From Clostridiales bacterium (lineage in GTDB: Bacteria > Bacillota > Clostridia > Lachnospirales > CAG-274), in contig JAJQBF010000099.1 in assembly GCA_021203425.1 (NCBI GenBank), positions 1-7,711 of the forward strand: a stretch of DNA of 7,711 nucleotides. Reading direction: 5' to 3'. The stretch's first letter is position 1, and each line of letters begins with the position of its first letter. The notes beneath the pieces were generated by a model that worked only from the letters and a program-made list of their open reading frames with translations, was not told the origin of the DNA and did no database searches. The position numbers were made by a program, and so were the translations under genes. This document shows positions 6,542 to 7,711 of the stretch, in pieces.

Positions 6542-7257
6542 TGAAAGAAGGGTTTATACCTTCGGGCAGCGCTAATATACACTATGAACTTCACGGAGAG
6601 GAAAACGAGAGGGTTCTTGTTTTGATACACGGAAACTCGGGAAATCTCCACTATTTTGACCCTCAGATTGAATATTTTAAAAAAATTTTTAAGATTTTGG
6701 CTATAGACAGCCGAGGTCATGGAGAGTCTACCTTCGGCAAGGGCAGTTTAAGTCTTACGGTTATGGTCGATGATTTATATAATTTGGTTATGAATTTCGG
6801 CTTTTACAGGTTTAATCTTTTGGGTTTTTCCGACGGAGCAAGCATAGCTATGTATTTTGCAATGAAACACTGCGATATGCTTGAAAAGCTTATACTTTAT
6901 GGCGGAAATATAAACCCTTGGGGCGTAAAACTCAGTTTTCAGCTGCCTGTTTATGTTACCTATCAGATTAACAGGTTCGCCGCCTTTTTAAACCCCCAAA
7001 TGACCAATTTAAATAAAGAATATTTGGGGCTTATGGTAAATGAACCTTATATAGCTGTTGAGGACTTAAGCAAAATTAAGGCGGATACACTTGTTGTAGT
7101 GGGAAGTAAGGATTTAATAAGAAAAAGCCATACTATGAAGATATATAACAATCTTTCCAAGGCAAAGCTTGAGATTATACAGGGCGGCGATCATTTTGTT
7201 TCAAAGAAAAATCCCGAGGCTTTTAATCCCGTTGCGGAAAAGTTTTTAATGGAATAA
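6541..7257 (+). CDS. Alpha/beta hydrolase
   Basis: This 238-residue protein has a complete alpha/beta-hydrolase fold. The oxyanion-hole strand and loop is VLVLIHGNSGN (25-35). Next come AIDSRGHGES (54-63), the nucleophile elbow LLGFSDGAS (93-101) with S97, VVVGSKDLI (186-193) with acid D191, and GGDHFV (215-220) with catalytic H218, so the Ser-Asp-His triad is intact. Residues about 124-175 form the variable cap that sets substrate choice. There is no signal peptide, so the protein is probably cytosolic. The substrate cannot be read from sequence; esters, lactones or thioesters are all possible. It starts within the stop of the YlbF-family gene, with GGGGGCGAT (6527-6535) as a likely ribosome binding site. 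It appears to be the last gene of the operon, but no clear terminator follows. Confidence 0.9.
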   Translation: MKEGFIPSGSANIHYELHGEENERVLVLIHGNSGNLHYFDPQIEYFKKIFKILAIDSRGHGESTFGKGSLSLTVMVDDLYNLVMNFGFYRFNLLGFSDGASIAMYFAMKHCDMLEKLILYGGNINPWGVKLSFQLPVYVTYQINRFAAFLNPQMTNLNKEYLGLMVNEPYIAVEDLSKIKADTLVVVGSKDLIRKSHTMKIYNNLSKAKLEIIQGGDHFVSKKNPEAFNPVAEKFLME

Positions 7258-7308
7258 ATTGGAAATTTCTGTAATAATCACAGGTAAAACAAGGAAAAGT
7301 TAAATATT

Positions 7309-7320
7309 TTTGTATACAAA
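7309..7320 (+). promoter_or_regulatory. Perfect 12-bp palindrome, candidate operator of csp
   Basis: TTTGTATACAAA is a perfect 12-bp palindrome ending 5 bp before the -35 hexamer of the csp promoter. A dimeric regulator could bind there. I cannot assign it to a known regulator, and AT-rich palindromes of this size do arise by chance. Confidence 0.4.
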
Positions 7321-7325
7321 TATAA

Positions 7326-7354
7326 TTGACATTTTGGTGACAAAGTGTTATTAT
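7326..7354 (+). promoter_or_regulatory. Strong extended -10 sigma-A promoter of csp
   Basis: A consensus -35 TTGACA (7326-7331) is followed after 17 bp by -10 TATTAT (7349-7354), preceded by a TG at 7346-7347 that makes an extended -10. The expected start is near 7361. This is the best promoter in the window and implies high expression of the cold-shock gene independent of the upstream operon. Confidence 0.85.
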
Positions 7355-7360
7355 AAATTT

Positions 7361-7484
7361 GTACTTAAAAAAACGTAACATTTCAGCCCGAATAACTTGT
7401 AAGGCGTCTGTTTAACAGCCGGCGCTGCTTTACGGCTGAACTGCTGCAAAAGAGTACATAATTTTTTTTTTGGAGGAAGTTTCA
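7361..7484 (+). promoter_or_regulatory. Long structured 5' leader of the cold-shock gene
   Basis: The leader is about 124 nt if transcription starts near 7361. CAGCCG (7416-7421) pairs with CGGCTG (7433-7438) across an 11-nt loop. TTCAGCC (7382-7388) pairs exactly with GGCTGAA (7434-7440), using the same 3' strand, so the two stems exclude each other. A smaller CTGT/ACAG hairpin (7408-7418) is also possible. A T10 run (7462-7471) directly precedes the ribosome binding site GGAGGAAG (7472-7479), and an A7 run (7367-7373) lies near the 5' end. Long structured leaders that respond to temperature are known for E. coli cspA; applying this here is inference. Confidence 0.55.
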
Positions 7485-7685
7485 ATGAAAAACGGTACAG
7501 TAAAGTGGTTTAATGCTGAAAAAGGTTTCGGATTTATTTCCGTTCCCGGTGAAGATGATGTATTTGTACATTTTTCAGCAATCCAGGCTGACGGTTACAA
7601 GTCGCTGGAGGAAGGTCAGAAGGTTGAATTTGAGGTTGTTCAGGGCAACAAAGGTCCCCAGGCAGCTAACGTAGTTAAGCTTTAA
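7485..7685 (+). CDS. csp: Cold-shock domain protein (CspA/CspB family)
   Basis: This 66-residue single cold-shock domain has the standard length of 65-70. It starts MKNGTVKWFNAEKGFGFI, with RNP1 KGFGFI at 13-18 and RNP2 VFVHF at 26-30, and ends GPQAANVVKL as bacterial Csps do. The aromatic residues that stack on nucleic acid (W8, F15, F17, F27, H29, F30) are all present. Such proteins bind single-stranded RNA and DNA in the cytoplasm and act as RNA chaperones at low temperature or as general translation helpers. The ATG at 7485 is chosen because GGAGG (7472-7476) sits 8 nt upstream. An in-frame TTG at 7470 would translate the ribosome binding site itself. The gene has its own strong promoter and a leader of about 124 nt. 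The 26 bases after the stop are T-rich but show no complete terminator before the window ends. Confidence 0.96.
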   Translation: MKNGTVKWFNAEKGFGFISVPGEDDVFVHFSAIQADGYKSLEEGQKVEFEVVQGNKGPQAANVVKL

Positions 7686-7711
7686 TTTTCAATCTTTTGT
7701 TTATTTTATAC

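Noticed and set aside
7258..7308. Terminator after the alpha/beta hydrolase
   Set aside because: Only a weak CTGT/ACAG pairing around 7269-7283 is visible, with no GC-rich stem and no T-run directly after it, so no terminator is annotated.
7416..7471. Hairpin plus T10 as an intrinsic terminator or attenuator before csp
   Set aside because: The T-run begins 23 nt after the hairpin stem ends, too far for a standard intrinsic terminator, so it is described as leader structure only.
7470..7484. Upstream TTG start for the cold-shock gene
   Set aside because: It would translate through the GGAGGAAG ribosome binding site. The ATG at 7485 gives the standard Csp N-terminus.

Overview
The window looks like a chromosomal housekeeping segment from a low- to moderate-GC Gram-positive anaerobe of the class Clostridia, possibly Lachnospirales-like. 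The reasons are the order (nadK end)-argR-recN, the cluster ireB-ruvX-DUF1292 followed by an RNase J gene, strong AGGAGG-type ribosome binding sites, a TTG start, and a diderm-independent lipoprotein. No species can be named from the sequence. All genes lie on the + strand. I see no tRNA, rRNA, CRISPR array, insertion sequence or phage gene.

Layout. Positions 1-36 hold what is probably the last codons of an NAD kinase gene. Next come argR (41-484) and recN (502-2190). A secreted lipoprotein gene (2192-3151) starts one base after the recN stop, so it probably ends that operon. A 300-bp AT-rich gap (3152-3451) follows, with a perfect 9-bp inverted repeat, short direct repeats and a good sigma-A-type promoter (TTGATT, 17 bp, TATCAT).

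That promoter appears to drive a tightly packed second operon: ireB (3452-3721), ruvX (3721-4179), a DUF1292 gene (4179-4484), RNase J (TTG start, 4487-6166), a YlbF-family gene (6185-6541) and an alpha/beta hydrolase (6541-7257). Three of these junctions are one-base TAATG overlaps. Several of the genes concern RNA: RuvX/YqgF and RNase J are both linked to rRNA maturation in model bacteria, and YlbF proteins associate with RNase Y. IreB ties the cluster to Ser/Thr kinase signalling.

The window ends with a separately transcribed cold-shock protein gene (7485-7685). It has its own strong extended -10 promoter, a perfect 12-bp palindrome just upstream of the -35, and a leader of about 120 nt. 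In the leader one 3' strand can pair with either of two upstream strands, and a T10 tract abuts the ribosome binding site.

I did not find a clearly new biological system. The items most worth a second look are the csp leader and its palindrome, the RNA-processing operon, the hexapeptide-repeat lipoprotein inserted after recN, and the gap before ireB.
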